A DNA stretch of 64,000 bases from Levilactobacillus lindianensis (GTDB taxonomy: Bacteria > Bacillota > Bacilli > Lactobacillales > Lactobacillaceae), in assembly GCF_003946095.1 (NCBI RefSeq), contig NZ_RHOD01000002.1, positions 1 to 64,000 of the forward strand, written 5' to 3'. Positions 1 through 8,810 of this stretch are shown here, piece after piece. A program made the position numbers and the translations under genes. The notes under the pieces were generated by a model, which was given only the letters and a program-made list of their open reading frames with translations, ran no database searches and was not told where the DNA came from. Each line of letters starts with the position of its first letter. The first letter of the stretch is position 1.

Positions 1-450
1 TGGGAAGTAGATACGGTGCTTTCTAGTCGAAGTGAGTCACGATCATGTCTGGTTACATTCGTAGAACGTAAGACCCGACTTCTATGGGCCATCAAAGCCC
101 CTAATAGAACGGCTAAGGCTCTAAACACCGCCTTTGGCAAGTTTATGGGGGCCTTCGGTCCCCAAGTAAAATCCATTACTGTTGATCATGGTAAAGAGTT
201 TGCCAATTATCAGGCCTTAGAACAGGATTATCAGATCAAAGTTTATTTTTGCCATCCATATTCACCATGGGAGCGAGGTTCCAATGAATATTTTAATAGG
301 CGGTTACGCTGGTTCTTCCCGAAAAAGACCAATTTTAGCCAAGTAACGACTGATGAGATCCTAGCAGCACTTGAACTAATTAATCAACGACCATTAAAAA
401 TACATCATCAACAGACTGCCATTGAAAGATTCCGGGCTTGTTCGGATTAA
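1..450 (+). CDS. IS30-family transposase, 3' part (cut by window edge)
   Basis: The open frame runs in from base 1, so the N-terminal helix-turn-helix part lies outside the window. The visible 149 residues are the catalytic core: WEVDTV with the first Asp at the edge, VDHGKEF with the second Asp, and WERGSNEYFNRRLRWFFPK with the catalytic Glu. This is the IS30 DDE signature. No frameshift is seen in the visible part. The stop at 448-450 is followed directly by a likely right terminal repeat. Confidence 0.9.
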   Translation, partial: WEVDTVLSSRSESRSCLVTFVERKTRLLWAIKAPNRTAKALNTAFGKFMGAFGPQVKSITVDHGKEFANYQALEQDYQIKVYFCHPYSPWERGSNEYFNRRLRWFFPKKTNFSQVTTDEILAALELINQRPLKIHHQQTAIERFRACSD

Positions 451-470
451 ACTTGTAATTTGCCATCTCA
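441..470 (+). mobile_element. Probable right end (terminal inverted repeat) of the IS30-family element
   Basis: IS30-type elements end a few bases after the transposase stop. Here the stop overlaps TTCGGATTAAACTTG and AATTTGCCA, after which base composition changes. The exact boundary and target duplication cannot be fixed because the left end is outside the window. Confidence 0.45.
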
Positions 471-728
471 ATTAAATAAGGCTCGTCCGGCCCAAACGCC
501 ACCACCAACGACCAGTACCGCCACTAAGAAAAACCGAAACAAGGCGGCAAAGGCCACGAGAATGACGAGTCCAATCACCAGGGTGCCAACCAATCCTAAG
601 ACCCACCCCGCCAGGCCAAAAACCAGACGCAGGATTGGGAACAATAGAAGAAGTCCTAATAATAAAAGAATCACCGTCATCGCTCCATTCATTATAACTA
701 GGAGCCAGTTTACACTATTCTTCGCCAA
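468..728 (-). CDS. Small hydrophobic membrane protein, unknown function
   Basis: 86 residues, almost entirely hydrophobic, with three likely membrane segments at about residues 8-30, 34-58 and 62-82 and no charged domain. I do not recognise a family. The start TTG at 728 follows GTTGGCG only weakly. It lies 39 bp after the GGDEF gene on the same strand and may be co-transcribed. Its stop falls within a few bases of the IS30 right end, so the original C-terminus may have been replaced by the insertion. Confidence 0.5.
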   Translation of the reverse strand: MAKNSVNWLLVIMNGAMTVILLLLGLLLLFPILRLVFGLAGWVLGLVGTLVIGLVILVAFAALFRFFLVAVLVVGGGVWAGRALFN

Positions 729-767
729 CTTTCACGGCAAAGCCTTCACGTTTGATAAAAATTTTAA

Positions 768-1892
768 TTACTCGACCGTAATCTGTTTTCGGCCATTTTT
801 CTTAGATCGATACAAGTTAGCATCGACTCGTTTGTAGAAGTCCAAAGGGTTGTGATCCGCCTCCTGGAGCTCGGAGACGCCGACGGAGACCGTGACTTGA
901 ATATCGACGTCGTTGTAGGCAATATGTAAGTTCTTAACGCCATCGAACACCCGTTGAGCCACGGCCCTGCTCATTGCCAGATCATAGTCTGGGATAAGAA
1001 TGTTGAATTCCTCCCCACCAGTCCGGTAGAGCACCGCCTTCGGATCGTCCTTCTTTAACACCGTCGTGACTTGCATGGCGACCTGTTTCAGAACTTCGTC
1101 ACCCGCCAAATGGCCGTGAGTATCATTAACTTGTTTGAAGTGGTCAATATCAAACATGATCATCGCCAGACTGGTCTGATGCTTGGCACTATGCCGGAAG
1201 TGATGGCCAACCGCCCGATCATAGGCGGCAAAGTTCTGCACGTGGGTCAACGCATCCCAGTTAGCCGATTGGAAGAGCCGTTCCTTAATACGCCGATCGC
1301 GGTCCTGAATCTGAAAGTAGCCATACATCAAGACGACTAGGATCGTGTAGTTTCCCAGCTCCTCGGCATACGTGCGCCAGTCCAAGTGGAACCGTAAGCA
1401 GACAATTCCCCAAAGGGCCGCGGCAAAGATTAGAGCAATACCCAGGTAGCGTAAGAAGGGCCGTCGCCACAGATGAACGCTCTGCTGATACGAGACCACG
1501 TAAAAAAGCACAAAGAGAAGCGTGTAGGCCCATGAGAGCGGCTGGTTCACGTTACCATTTAGAAACATGAACCCGACCGCTGCAATGAAGATCAGCCAAT
1601 ACGGGATCCGTAGCTGCAGAAAGTACGCCACAAAAATTAAGAGTAAGAGTTGAAAAGTGGTAAAAGTCCACGACAGATGACTGTCCCGAACCAGGAGTTG
1701 TAAGGCAAAGACTGACCCGACCGCACAGAGCGTCCCCACGGCAATCTGAACTTTTTTGACATCGATCGGTTTATTCGATGCCTTCACGTGCGCCGTTGCC
1801 CAGTTGAAAATAGCCCAGTAAAGGGTAATGACGCCCAAAACGAAGAAGATACTGGTAATGATTGGCGGAACTAGCCAAAGTGACCAAGCCAT
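768..1892 (-). CDS. Membrane-bound GGDEF protein (probable diguanylate cyclase)
   Basis: About 374 residues. The first ~200 form six or seven membrane helices; the C-terminal ~165 are a GGDEF domain with NWDALTHVQN, FDIDHFKQVND (metal-binding Asp) and the active-site loop TGGEEF. GGEEF is an active variant of GGDEF, so synthesis of cyclic di-GMP from two GTP is expected. The RxxD inhibitory site usually just before the loop is absent (KKDDPKAV instead), suggesting no product inhibition. ATG at 1892 is used; a TTG at 1898 is an alternative, since AAGGAG lies between the best spacings for both. It is divergent from the EAL gene. Confidence 0.88.
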   Translation of the reverse strand: MAWSLWLVPPIITSIFFVLGVITLYWAIFNWATAHVKASNKPIDVKKVQIAVGTLCAVGSVFALQLLVRDSHLSWTFTTFQLLLLIFVAYFLQLRIPYWLIFIAAVGFMFLNGNVNQPLSWAYTLLFVLFYVVSYQQSVHLWRRPFLRYLGIALIFAAALWGIVCLRFHLDWRTYAEELGNYTILVVLMYGYFQIQDRDRRIKERLFQSANWDALTHVQNFAAYDRAVGHHFRHSAKHQTSLAMIMFDIDHFKQVNDTHGHLAGDEVLKQVAMQVTTVLKKDDPKAVLYRTGGEEFNILIPDYDLAMSRAVAQRVFDGVKNLHIAYNDVDIQVTVSVGVSELQEADHNPLDFYKRVDANLYRSKKNGRKQITVE

Positions 1893-2096
1893 ACTCAACG
1901 CGCTCCTTAATTAGTGATAGCCACAACCATCACTGGATTTCGGCTGAAAGATTCCAGCACTCCTCTATCATAAATCAGGATGATTGATAAATCCATAAAT
2001 CTTTACATAAGATAAACGACCCACCCGGTAACTAGTTAACTACTATCCCCCGGAAAGTTTTACCGCTTTACCCTACTTAAACCGCTCAAAATAAAG

Positions 2097-2102
2097 TATG
2101 AT
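2097..2102 (+). promoter_or_regulatory. Probable -10 element of the EAL gene
   Basis: TATGAT lies about 35 bp before the start codon in the 245-bp divergent GGDEF/EAL intergenic region; the -35 is poor (CTTAAA-like). Confidence 0.4.
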
Positions 2103-2137
2103 AGTCATAGAGCGTCTGTAAGGAGGATTGTAAAAAC

Positions 2138-2800
2138 ATGTATCGTTATTTTCTGCAGCCACAATTAGATGTTTCCAATAACTCATTGATTGGCTATGAA
2201 TTACTGATCCGCCAACAGGTTGATGGTAAATGGGTCCTCCCTCACGACTTCGCCTCAATTCCAATCGATGTCCAGGCCGATTTGATCCAACGGACAGCTA
2301 AGAAACTCATGCTAAAGATTGGTTCAGTATCATTTAACGTCAATCAAAGCCAGTTCGTTGATCCAACCATTGCCAAGGCAATTATCAATGCCCAACATCA
2401 GATTTATCCCATCAATCTGGTCCTTGAGGTCACGGAAGAAGTCACCGATGAACAGGTATCCCACCAACAAATCATCGATCAAGTTCACTACTTCGATGAG
2501 CATGGTATCCAGCTGAGTCTGGATGACATTGGCACGGGACTGAATACCTATGATCATCTCGAACCAATCCTGTCCTATGCCAGCGAGATCAAGTTTGCCA
2601 TGCAAAACTTTCGTCAAGAAAAGCGCGAAGATGAAATTCCGGAAGCCCTCGCCTTCTGGCAAAAGATCGCCACTCAGTATAAGTTGCGTCTGATCTTAGA
2701 AGGCGTCGAGAACCAGGCCGAACACGATATGGCCAACCGCATTGGAGTTGACCTCCGTCAAGGTTGGTTCTACGGCAAACCACATCTCTTTAAACTTTAA
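2138..2800 (+). CDS. Stand-alone EAL-domain cyclic-di-GMP phosphodiesterase
   Basis: 220 residues, a bare EAL domain without sensor. The expected catalytic landmarks are present: YELLIR (EAL Glu), FNVNQSQ (Asn), LVLEVTEE (Glu), LDDIGTG (Asp-Asp), EIKFA (Lys), LILEGVEN (Glu) and the closing QGWFYGKP. Hydrolysis of cyclic di-GMP to pGpG in the cytoplasm is therefore likely. SD AAGGAGG precedes the ATG. It probably forms a make/break pair with the divergent GGDEF gene. Confidence 0.88.
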   Translation: MYRYFLQPQLDVSNNSLIGYELLIRQQVDGKWVLPHDFASIPIDVQADLIQRTAKKLMLKIGSVSFNVNQSQFVDPTIAKAIINAQHQIYPINLVLEVTEEVTDEQVSHQQIIDQVHYFDEHGIQLSLDDIGTGLNTYDHLEPILSYASEIKFAMQNFRQEKREDEIPEALAFWQKIATQYKLRLILEGVENQAEHDMANRIGVDLRQGWFYGKPHLFKL

Positions 2801-2802
2801 CG

Positions 2803-2830
2803 AAACCATCTCTTGCGGGTGGTTTTTTGT
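2803..2830 (+). terminator. Terminator of EAL gene
   Basis: AACCATC pairs with GGTGGTT (one G-U in RNA) around TCTTGCG, followed by a T run. Confidence 0.7.
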
Positions 2831-2971
2831 TTGCCAAATTTTAATAGCCCCTATGTTGGACAAGACGGATGATCAGGCAAGGTAACCTATTACTTATTTG
2901 AAACCATGTCTTTTCAGAAAGCTTAGCCATTGTGTGAATCACCGCTGCCACCAACTCAATCGGTTGGTATT

Positions 2972-2998
2972 AAAAAAGCTACTATTCCTAGTAGCTTT
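2972..2998 (-). terminator. Terminator of the DUF1648-like gene
   Basis: On the minus strand AAAGCTACT / AGTAGCTTT is followed by T6; the stem overlaps the stop codon. Confidence 0.75.
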
Positions 2999-3365
2999 AT
3001 TTAAGATAAGCTGTAATCACAAGGTATAAGTAAGTCAGAGAATTAACTGTCAGTAACACCTGTACCAGAAAAAAGGCTATTTTCACCTCGTTACTAGTCG
3101 GACTTCCCTCACCATATCTCGCATCGATGAATTCTGGACTCAATAAAAAGCTAACAAACAGGCATGCTAGCGGTACTAGCAAAACAACGTACTTAGCGGT
3201 GGTCAAAGTAGCCACACCACTCATATTTAGTTGCAAGGGGACTCTACTCTTCAATCGTGGGTATGAAGCTAGTGAGAGCCCAAATTCAAGCAAGTAAACG
3301 ACCATAAACACGTGGCACAATTCCCTATATAAGGAACTAATCCTGTAACTCAAGGTTGTCATCAT
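2997..3365 (-). CDS. Small membrane protein, DUF1648-like
   Basis: 122 residues with three likely membrane segments (about 18-37, 56-78 and 93-118). The stretch RVPLQLNMSGVATLTTAKY resembles the DUF1648 pattern 'P-x-H/L-x-x-x-G' before a helix, found in SdpI-like immunity/membrane proteins. Match judged by eye only. Single-gene unit with its own terminator; SD AGGATGATG is weak. Confidence 0.55.
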   Translation of the reverse strand: MMTTLSYRISSLYRELCHVFMVVYLLEFGLSLASYPRLKSRVPLQLNMSGVATLTTAKYVVLLVPLACLFVSFLLSPEFIDARYGEGSPTSNEVKIAFFLVQVLLTVNSLTYLYLVITAYLK

Positions 3366-3475
3366 CCTTTATGATTTTTATCAAGACCCTTGCGTCTGCA
3401 CTTAAATCATTTTGGCCGAATAGTAGCAGAATAGCCAATAGATATCAAAACAAAAAATCCGTTAGTTAAAAATAC

Positions 3476-3518
3476 AAAAAAGCCGCCAGCGCAACGTTTT
3501 CACGTCACACTAACGGCT
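3476..3518 (-). terminator. Strand-specific terminator of tRNA-Gln
   Basis: A 16-bp stem (3482-3497 with 3502-3517), TTTC/GAAA loop, then T6 on the minus strand. Several pairs are G-U in the minus transcript but C-A mismatches in the plus transcript, so it works in one direction only. Confidence 0.85.
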
Positions 3519-3534
3519 ACCGAGTTGTTAATGA

Positions 3535-3607
3535 TTGGGTATACTGGACTCGAACCAGTAAATTACGGATTCAGAGTCCGCCGCCTTACCAATTTGGCTA
3601 ATACCCA
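3535..3607 (-). tRNA. tRNA-Gln (anticodon CUG)
   Basis: Read on the minus strand the gene folds as acceptor TGGGTAT/ATACCCA with discriminator A, D arm AGCC...GGC, anticodon stem GCGGA/TCCGT (one G-U) with loop CTCTGAA, hence anticodon CTG, and T arm ACTGG TTCGAGT CCAGT. The U1-A72 pair is typical of glutamine tRNAs. CCA is not encoded. It reads CAG only and is transcribed alone from its own promoter. Confidence 0.93.
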
Positions 3608-3641
3608 ATAAGCCTGTTTCTATTGTCGAAACAACTATTTA

Positions 3642-3670
3642 ATAGTAACTTGTTTGGCTATTAGTGTCAA
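3642..3670 (-). promoter_or_regulatory. Promoter of tRNA-Gln
   Basis: TTGACA (3665-3670), 17-bp spacer, TACTAT (3642-3647) on the minus strand: near-consensus vegetative promoter. Confidence 0.85.
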
Positions 3671-3740
3671 CAAATTTCCACGAAAAAGTTCGCTAAACTG
3701 TATGAATTCCCAGCACAATGTAATTTTATGCAGAGAAGGA

Positions 3741-3769
3741 TTGACATTTTTTGGCGAATAGCGTAAATT
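3741..3769 (+). promoter_or_regulatory. Promoter of tRNA-Glu
   Basis: TTGACA (3741-3746), 17-bp spacer, TAAATT (3764-3769), 22 bp before the tRNA 5' end. Confidence 0.8.
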
Positions 3770-3791
3770 AGATATTGCTAGTAAATGACAT

Positions 3792-3865
3792 TGCCCGCTG
3801 GTCAAACTGGTTTAAGACGTCGCCCTCTCAAGGCGGAGTTACGGGTTCGAGCCCCGTGCGGGTGA
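3792..3865 (+). tRNA. tRNA-Glu (anticodon CUC)
   Basis: Anticodon stem TCGCC/GGCGG encloses loop CTCTCAA, giving anticodon CTC; T arm is ACGGG TTCGAGC CCCGT. The body aligns with bacterial tRNA-Glu. The acceptor TGCCCGC/GCGGGTG has two wobble pairs at its end (U1-G72, G2-U71), which is unusual; glutamate tRNAs normally start with G1-C72. CCA is not encoded. It reads GAG only and would be a minor isoacceptor. Confidence 0.92.
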
Positions 3866-3871
3866 TACTAT

Positions 3872-3913
3872 AGCCCACAAGCGTTGATACATCAGCGTTT
3901 GTGGGCTTTTTGT
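3872..3913 (+). terminator. Terminator of tRNA-Glu
   Basis: AGCCCACAAGCG pairs with CGTTTGTGGGCT, followed by T5. Confidence 0.88.
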
Positions 3914-3987
3914 TTGTCCCAAAATTGTCGCTAAAATTAGTGTGCATTTTGCACTATATTCATTGATTTAGCACCCCTTAACAACCT

Positions 3988-4028
3988 AAAAAGCGCTGCA
4001 AAACCGACTGGGTTTTGTAGCGCTTTTT
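3988..4028. terminator. Bidirectional terminator after the YfhO gene
   Basis: AAAAAGCGCTGCAAAACC / GGTTTTGTAGCGCTTTTT: long stem with A and T runs on both sides. It serves the minus-strand YfhO gene and backs up the tRNA-Glu terminator. Confidence 0.85.
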
Positions 4029-4077
4029 GATTGAATATCTCACAAATCCAAACCATTTTTCAGAAGATTATGCTCAA

Positions 4078-7000
4078 TTAGTGTCGCCAGCGCCACAACC
4101 GATAGACGCCAGTGACTAGCAAGACCAGCAGGCCAACTAGTGTGGCCAAAAATCCCACCTTTAACCCAGGCGTCTGGTAAGTCAGCGTCACCCGATGCTG
4201 ACCAGCTGGTAGCTTAGCACCGACAAAGCCAACGTTCACGCGCGTCGTCGGTTGGGTCTTCCCATCCACGGTCAAGTGCCATCCCTTGGTGTAAGGAATC
4301 GAGGTGGTTAAGACACTAGCCGTTGTGGCTCGCGTGGTTCCTGTTACCCGATTATTCGCGACCTTCAAGCCCTGAAGGCCCTGCTGCTGTAATCGGTGCA
4401 TCCGTTGGTCATAGGACTTGCCGAATGGCACGGCAACAACCTTCGCCGACTTGAACGACAGACTCTTAACCCCACTAAAGGTCAACAGAACATGCTGTCG
4501 TTTCGTGGCAGAATAACCCAGGTTCAGCAACACGTGATCCTTCTTCTGATAGTTCGACAGGTTCGACTGACCAAACTGACTAAAGCTATTCATATTCCTA
4601 AACGTATTGGCCGTCACAACATACGCCCCATCACTCATATTCCAGAGCGATTGCCGTAAATTATTCAGCCGTTGAATCCCCGTGAACATCTGGTTCTTAT
4701 AAATGTTGTCGTTACGAGCATTCTGATACTTGTCCTTAACCGTGAACCGCTGGGCTTGTAACCCATCGAGTTCGAGGTAAAGTTCCGTTCCCCGCGTCTG
4801 TTCGGGATGGTCGAACTTCAAATCATAGCTAACCGGATTGCCTTGATTGTCACTGACCATCTTGGTTAACTGATGCCGGTTTTTCTGGGCATTGCGTTGA
4901 ATCGTCGCATGGTTCTGTTTAGTCAGGGTCGTCAAGCGTTTCTTATCCGTAGTAATGCTGACGGAACGGTCCAAGTTTCCCTGGTTGAGGGTTGCCTGCA
5001 TGGCTGCAATTGCCGCCGGGTCGGTTTGGTTGCCGGCTTGCCGGAAACTAGCCACCTTGGCTAAACTATCCAAGGCATTTGTGGTGTCCGGTACCGTCTG
5101 GTAGCTGAGCGTACGCTGATTACTCCGGTAAATCGTGGTTGGCACCCCAGTCACAGTAGATCCGTTAACCAGTGTCCCGTAGGTTAAGGCTTGCTCACGG
5201 TTGCTTCCATCCAAGTGTTTAAATTGTTTAGCCGATAACTGCTGCGTTTGCAAATAAGCCAGGGGCAAGGCGTTCTTAGACTTCAGGAGAATCGTGTCGT
5301 AATTATTCCCGAAGTGGTGGACCGGTTTGTCTTTGAATTTCAACGACTTGCCAGCCGCCGTCTCAATCGTTTGATAGTGATACGGAAAGACCTGCTGACC
5401 ACGCTGATTACTGCGGGCAAAGATGTAGCGCACCCCTAATAGATTGTTCATCGTGGTCCGACTATCTGCCTGATTGATGGGTTTGTTCATCTTGAACTGG
5501 GTATTACTCAGCTCCTGACTGAAGTCCCCCACCGCTTTGTTCTGAATAGAGAAATACGACATGATGTCGCGGGTTCCCAGATTCATCCCCAAGTTAGTCT
5601 GCGCCTCATTACTAAAGTAGTAAAAGTTGCTGGTGGCCGTGCGTCCAAAACCTGGACGCGCCTTCACGTATGACTCGGCGCCGTCATAGAAGTTTTTCTG
5701 ATATTTGGTGGCCACGCCCCGCGGTGTTAAACCAGCGCTGGCCCCACCGGAATTAGGACTGAAGTAGCCGTACCCGTTATTAATAATATTTAGACTGAGA
5801 ATCCCCAAAAGCACCGTCAATTGGCGACGAGTCGACCACTGATAGAAATGGCCGACTAAAAGGGCGCCCAGCGTGACCAAGAGCCAGCCATAGGTAACAA
5901 AGTCATGGCGACTATTGCTGAAGATGAAACCATTAGCTGCCCAGATCACAACCAGCCAGCCCACGGCACCTACCATTAATGTCGTCAGATCACCCTGTGT
6001 TAACTCACCCAGCCGATCGGTAAAGTTCATGAGTGCCAGACTAAAGACCAGACAGCCTAATAAAAGCCAGCGTTCAGATGGCGTAGTCAGTCCATTCATC
6101 ACCCCAGAAATTTCTGGCAAGAGTGACCCCACAGCCAACAGCAGAATACCAATATTCAACCACAGATAGCGGCGGAAATGGCGGAGCACGTAAATCAGTC
6201 CGAGAAAGGTCAGCCCAGCCATTCCCACATTGACCCAGAAGGCCATTGGGTTCCCCGTAGTCAAAATGGCATTGGGTAATTTCAAGTAGTAACTAAACGG
6301 ATAGACAAAGTAACCATTCGCAAATTGAGCCGTGGCCCGCGTCGAGTTCAGTACCCCGATCAATGACGGTACCAGGAGCACTCCGGCCAATAGGAAGCCG
6401 ACAATCCCGGCTCCTACTAGCTTGCCTAACGTCCGCCAGCCATTCAACTGACAGTCATTTCTCACCGACAGGTAGCGCAGGATCGCATAGGCGAGACTAC
6501 CGATCGCTAAAATGTAAGCAAAGTAGAAGTTACTGATCAACGCCAAACCAGTGAAAACAGCCAGCGGCACCCAGGACTTTTCCCGATAAATCCTGTCAAT
6601 TCCGTAGGCTAATAACGGAAAGAGAATCATCGGCAACAAGAAGAACGGATGACGAATGCTGACATACAGCGAATAACCCGTGAACGTATAAGCCAGTGTC
6701 CCGAGTAGCTGACTCCCCGGTTTGAACGACCGGTGTTGTGCGAACAGCATGAACGCCAAGCCACTCACATAGAGTCGGAGAAGAATTAACAGGTTGTAGC
6801 CCATCTCCAGATGACCCTTCGGACAAAGGGCAATTAGGTAGCTAAACGGGTCTCCCAGGACGTAATACGAGAAGGTTGTGAGTTTATCGGCTCCTAGCCC
6901 CAAATCCCATGACCAGCCCGTGAGACTCCTCTGATGGAGCCACGTGTAGAACTTCTCTAGAACCGGAAAATGTTGTGCCAGACCGTCGCCTTGCCAAATA

Positions 7001-7110
7001 AAGGACTTTCCCGTCAGGATAAAGATCCCATACAGGCAAATCGTGAGGACAATAAAGATAGCCGTATAGACTAAATAATTCTTTCGTGCCGCTTGTTTGT
7101 TCTCTCCCAT
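4078..7110 (-). CDS. YfhO-family polytopic membrane protein (glycosyl transfer to wall polymers)
   Basis: 1010 residues. About a dozen membrane helices fill residues 15-440, followed by a large extracytoplasmic region (about 450-975) and a last helix near residue 985. The N-terminal GDGLAQHFPVL and DLGLGAD signatures and the length fit YfhO, a GT-C-like enzyme. Family members work with CsbB/GtcA-type partners to transfer sugars from undecaprenyl phosphate to teichoic acids; no such partner is in the window. The annotated ATG lies 15 nt from the strong SD GGAGGAG, whereas in-frame ATC and ATT codons lie at better spacing. Confidence 0.88.
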   Translation of the reverse strand: MGENKQAARKNYLVYTAIFIVLTICLYGIFILTGKSFIWQGDGLAQHFPVLEKFYTWLHQRSLTGWSWDLGLGADKLTTFSYYVLGDPFSYLIALCPKGHLEMGYNLLILLRLYVSGLAFMLFAQHRSFKPGSQLLGTLAYTFTGYSLYVSIRHPFFLLPMILFPLLAYGIDRIYREKSWVPLAVFTGLALISNFYFAYILAIGSLAYAILRYLSVRNDCQLNGWRTLGKLVGAGIVGFLLAGVLLVPSLIGVLNSTRATAQFANGYFVYPFSYYLKLPNAILTTGNPMAFWVNVGMAGLTFLGLIYVLRHFRRYLWLNIGILLLAVGSLLPEISGVMNGLTTPSERWLLLGCLVFSLALMNFTDRLGELTQGDLTTLMVGAVGWLVVIWAANGFIFSNSRHDFVTYGWLLVTLGALLVGHFYQWSTRRQLTVLLGILSLNIINNGYGYFSPNSGGASAGLTPRGVATKYQKNFYDGAESYVKARPGFGRTATSNFYYFSNEAQTNLGMNLGTRDIMSYFSIQNKAVGDFSQELSNTQFKMNKPINQADSRTTMNNLLGVRYIFARSNQRGQQVFPYHYQTIETAAGKSLKFKDKPVHHFGNNYDTILLKSKNALPLAYLQTQQLSAKQFKHLDGSNREQALTYGTLVNGSTVTGVPTTIYRSNQRTLSYQTVPDTTNALDSLAKVASFRQAGNQTDPAAIAAMQATLNQGNLDRSVSITTDKKRLTTLTKQNHATIQRNAQKNRHQLTKMVSDNQGNPVSYDLKFDHPEQTRGTELYLELDGLQAQRFTVKDKYQNARNDNIYKNQMFTGIQRLNNLRQSLWNMSDGAYVVTANTFRNMNSFSQFGQSNLSNYQKKDHVLLNLGYSATKRQHVLLTFSGVKSLSFKSAKVVAVPFGKSYDQRMHRLQQQGLQGLKVANNRVTGTTRATTASVLTTSIPYTKGWHLTVDGKTQPTTRVNVGFVGAKLPAGQHRVTLTYQTPGLKVGFLATLVGLLVLLVTGVYRLWRWRH

Positions 7111-7280
7111 GGAAATGATGACTAACTCCTCCGCCTCATAAATATATTAATCGTTAAATTATTTTTCAGATAATGGCCAGGTTTGCTTAGTTGACCGCCA
7201 CTTTTCCAATAACCATCATGGTCTAGAGTGGTTCTAACGTCGCCAAGCCCGCGTTTAATTTTACCATAGCTTTTCCCGAC

Positions 7281-7317
7281 AAAAAACTCCCAACCCGTCA
7301 TTAGCGGATTGGGAGTT
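7281..7317 (-). terminator. Terminator of pgi
   Basis: AACTCCCAA / TTGGGAGTT with T6 on the minus strand. Confidence 0.85.
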
Positions 7318-7334
7318 CTCGATCGACCTTATTT

Positions 7335-8681
7335 TTAGAGACGGTCGTTTAATTCTTTACTGAGTTTTTCGAAGCCAGGCTTACCTAACAAGGCAAACAT
7401 GTTCGTCTTGTAAGCTTCAACCCCTGGTTGGTTGAATGGGTTAATTCCGTTCAGGTACCCAGAAATAGCAATCGCAACTTCGAAGAAGTAGATCAGGTAA
7501 CCTAAGGTAAATGGCGTCTGATCTGGAATGTGAACGCTCATGTTAGGCACGCCACCATCGGTGTGGGCTAACACAACCCCTTCGTAGGCCTTTTGGTTGA
7601 CGAAGCTCATTTGCTTGCCCTCCAAATACTTTAAGCCATCGAGGTCATCGTCAGCTGTTGGTACCGCCACGTCATGTTGTGGCTTGTCGACCGTAATCAC
7701 GGTCTCCATCAGCTTCCGTTGTCCTTCTTGGATGTATTGACCCAAGGAGTGCAAGTCGGTACTGAAGTTAGCTGAAGATGGGTAAATCCCCTTCTGGTCC
7801 TTCCCTTCGGATTCACCAGTTAATTGCTTCCACCATTCTGCAAAGTATTGCAGGCGTGGTTCATAGTTTTCTAGCAATTCAGTGGTGTAACCCTTCCGGT
7901 AAAGGATATTCCGCAGGGCGGCATATTGGTAGGCTTCGTTTTCGTTCAGATCTGGGTTGGTGTAATCCTTCTGAGCGGCAGCGGCCCCCTTCATCAATTG
8001 GTCAATGTCAGCGCCAGAAGCGGCGATTGGCAATAACCCAACGGCAGTCAAGACGGAGTAACGACCACCGACGCCATCAGGAATGACGAAGGTTTCGTAA
8101 CCAGCAGCATCTGCTTCGGTCTTAAGGGCCCCACGGGCTTTATCAGTCGTGGCGTAAATCCGGCTCTTGGCACCGTCTTCACCGTACTTCTTCACTAACA
8201 TGTCCTTGAAGAGGCGGAAGGCGATAGAAGGTTCCGTCGTGGTCCCAGACTTCGAAATGACGTTAACGGAGAAGTCACGGTCGCCGATCAAGTTGATCAG
8301 GTCATGCACATAGTCGGGGCTAATAGAATTCCCGGCAAAGAACACTTGGGGTGCCTGACGTTTGTCGGCTGGCAAGTAGTTGAAGAAGGTGTCGTTTAAG
8401 AAATCAACGGCCATCTTCGCACCGAGGTAAGATCCCCCGATACCGATAACAACTAAGACTTCAGAGTCCGACTGAATCTTCTTAGCAGCGGCTTGAATCC
8501 GAGCAAATTCATCCCGGTCAAAGTCCGTAGGTAACGTTAACCAGTCGCGGAAGTCGCTACCAGCACCGGTACCCTGACGTAATTCGGAATCCGCAGCCGT
8601 CACAAGCGCTTGCATTTCTCCGAGTTCATTGTCGTGAACAAATGGTTCAAGTTTGGAACGATCAAAGGCGATATGTGCCAT
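7335..8681 (-). CDS. pgi: Glucose-6-phosphate isomerase
   Basis: 448 residues, the usual Firmicutes length. It interconverts glucose 6-phosphate and fructose 6-phosphate in the cytoplasm. Signatures seen are [12 protein letters not shown] (sugar-phosphate binding), [10 protein letters not shown], and the C-terminal GVEAYK segment with the catalytic Lys. It forms a single-gene unit with promoter at 8720-8747 and terminator at 7281-7317. Fructose 6-phosphate is the substrate of the GlmS enzyme encoded further along. Confidence 0.97.
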   Translation of the reverse strand: MAHIAFDRSKLEPFVHDNELGEMQALVTAADSELRQGTGAGSDFRDWLTLPTDFDRDEFARIQAAAKKIQSDSEVLVVIGIGGSYLGAKMAVDFLNDTFFNYLPADKRQAPQVFFAGNSISPDYVHDLINLIGDRDFSVNVISKSGTTTEPSIAFRLFKDMLVKKYGEDGAKSRIYATTDKARGALKTEADAAGYETFVIPDGVGGRYSVLTAVGLLPIAASGADIDQLMKGAAAAQKDYTNPDLNENEAYQYAALRNILYRKGYTTELLENYEPRLQYFAEWWKQLTGESEGKDQKGIYPSSANFSTDLHSLGQYIQEGQRKLMETVITVDKPQHDVAVPTADDDLDGLKYLEGKQMSFVNQKAYEGVVLAHTDGGVPNMSVHIPDQTPFTLGYLIYFFEVAIAISGYLNGINPFNQPGVEAYKTNMFALLGKPGFEKLSKELNDRL

Positions 8682-8719
8682 ATTTAGATAACCTCACTTT
8701 TATTGTTATTGACGAGTTA

Positions 8720-8747
8720 ATTATAACGCATCCTGTTAAAATGTAAA
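8720..8747 (-). promoter_or_regulatory. Promoter of pgi
   Basis: TTTACA (8742-8747), 16-bp spacer, TATAAT (8720-8725) on the minus strand, about 38 bp before the start. Confidence 0.8.
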
Positions 8748-8768
8748 TGGCCTAGTCCAATTTAAAAT

Positions 8769-8803
8769 TTAAAACGGGACTGGCCGTTCCCGGTCAATCC
8801 CGC
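8769..8803 (-). terminator. Terminator of the GRP sugar transporter gene
   Basis: GCGGGATTGACC pairs imperfectly with GGCCAGTCCCG, followed by TTTT on the minus strand. Confidence 0.65.
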
Positions 8804-8810
8804 TAAATAG

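Noticed and set aside
459-837. 125-codon plus-strand frame opposite the small membrane gene and GGDEF end
   Set aside because: No SD, low-complexity Thr/Pro/Arg/Asn composition typical of an antisense shadow of a hydrophobic gene.
7335-8681. Plus-strand frame of 102 codons inside pgi (7778-8086) and many similar antisense frames elsewhere
   Set aside because: They lie entirely opposite strongly conserved genes and lack SD sites.
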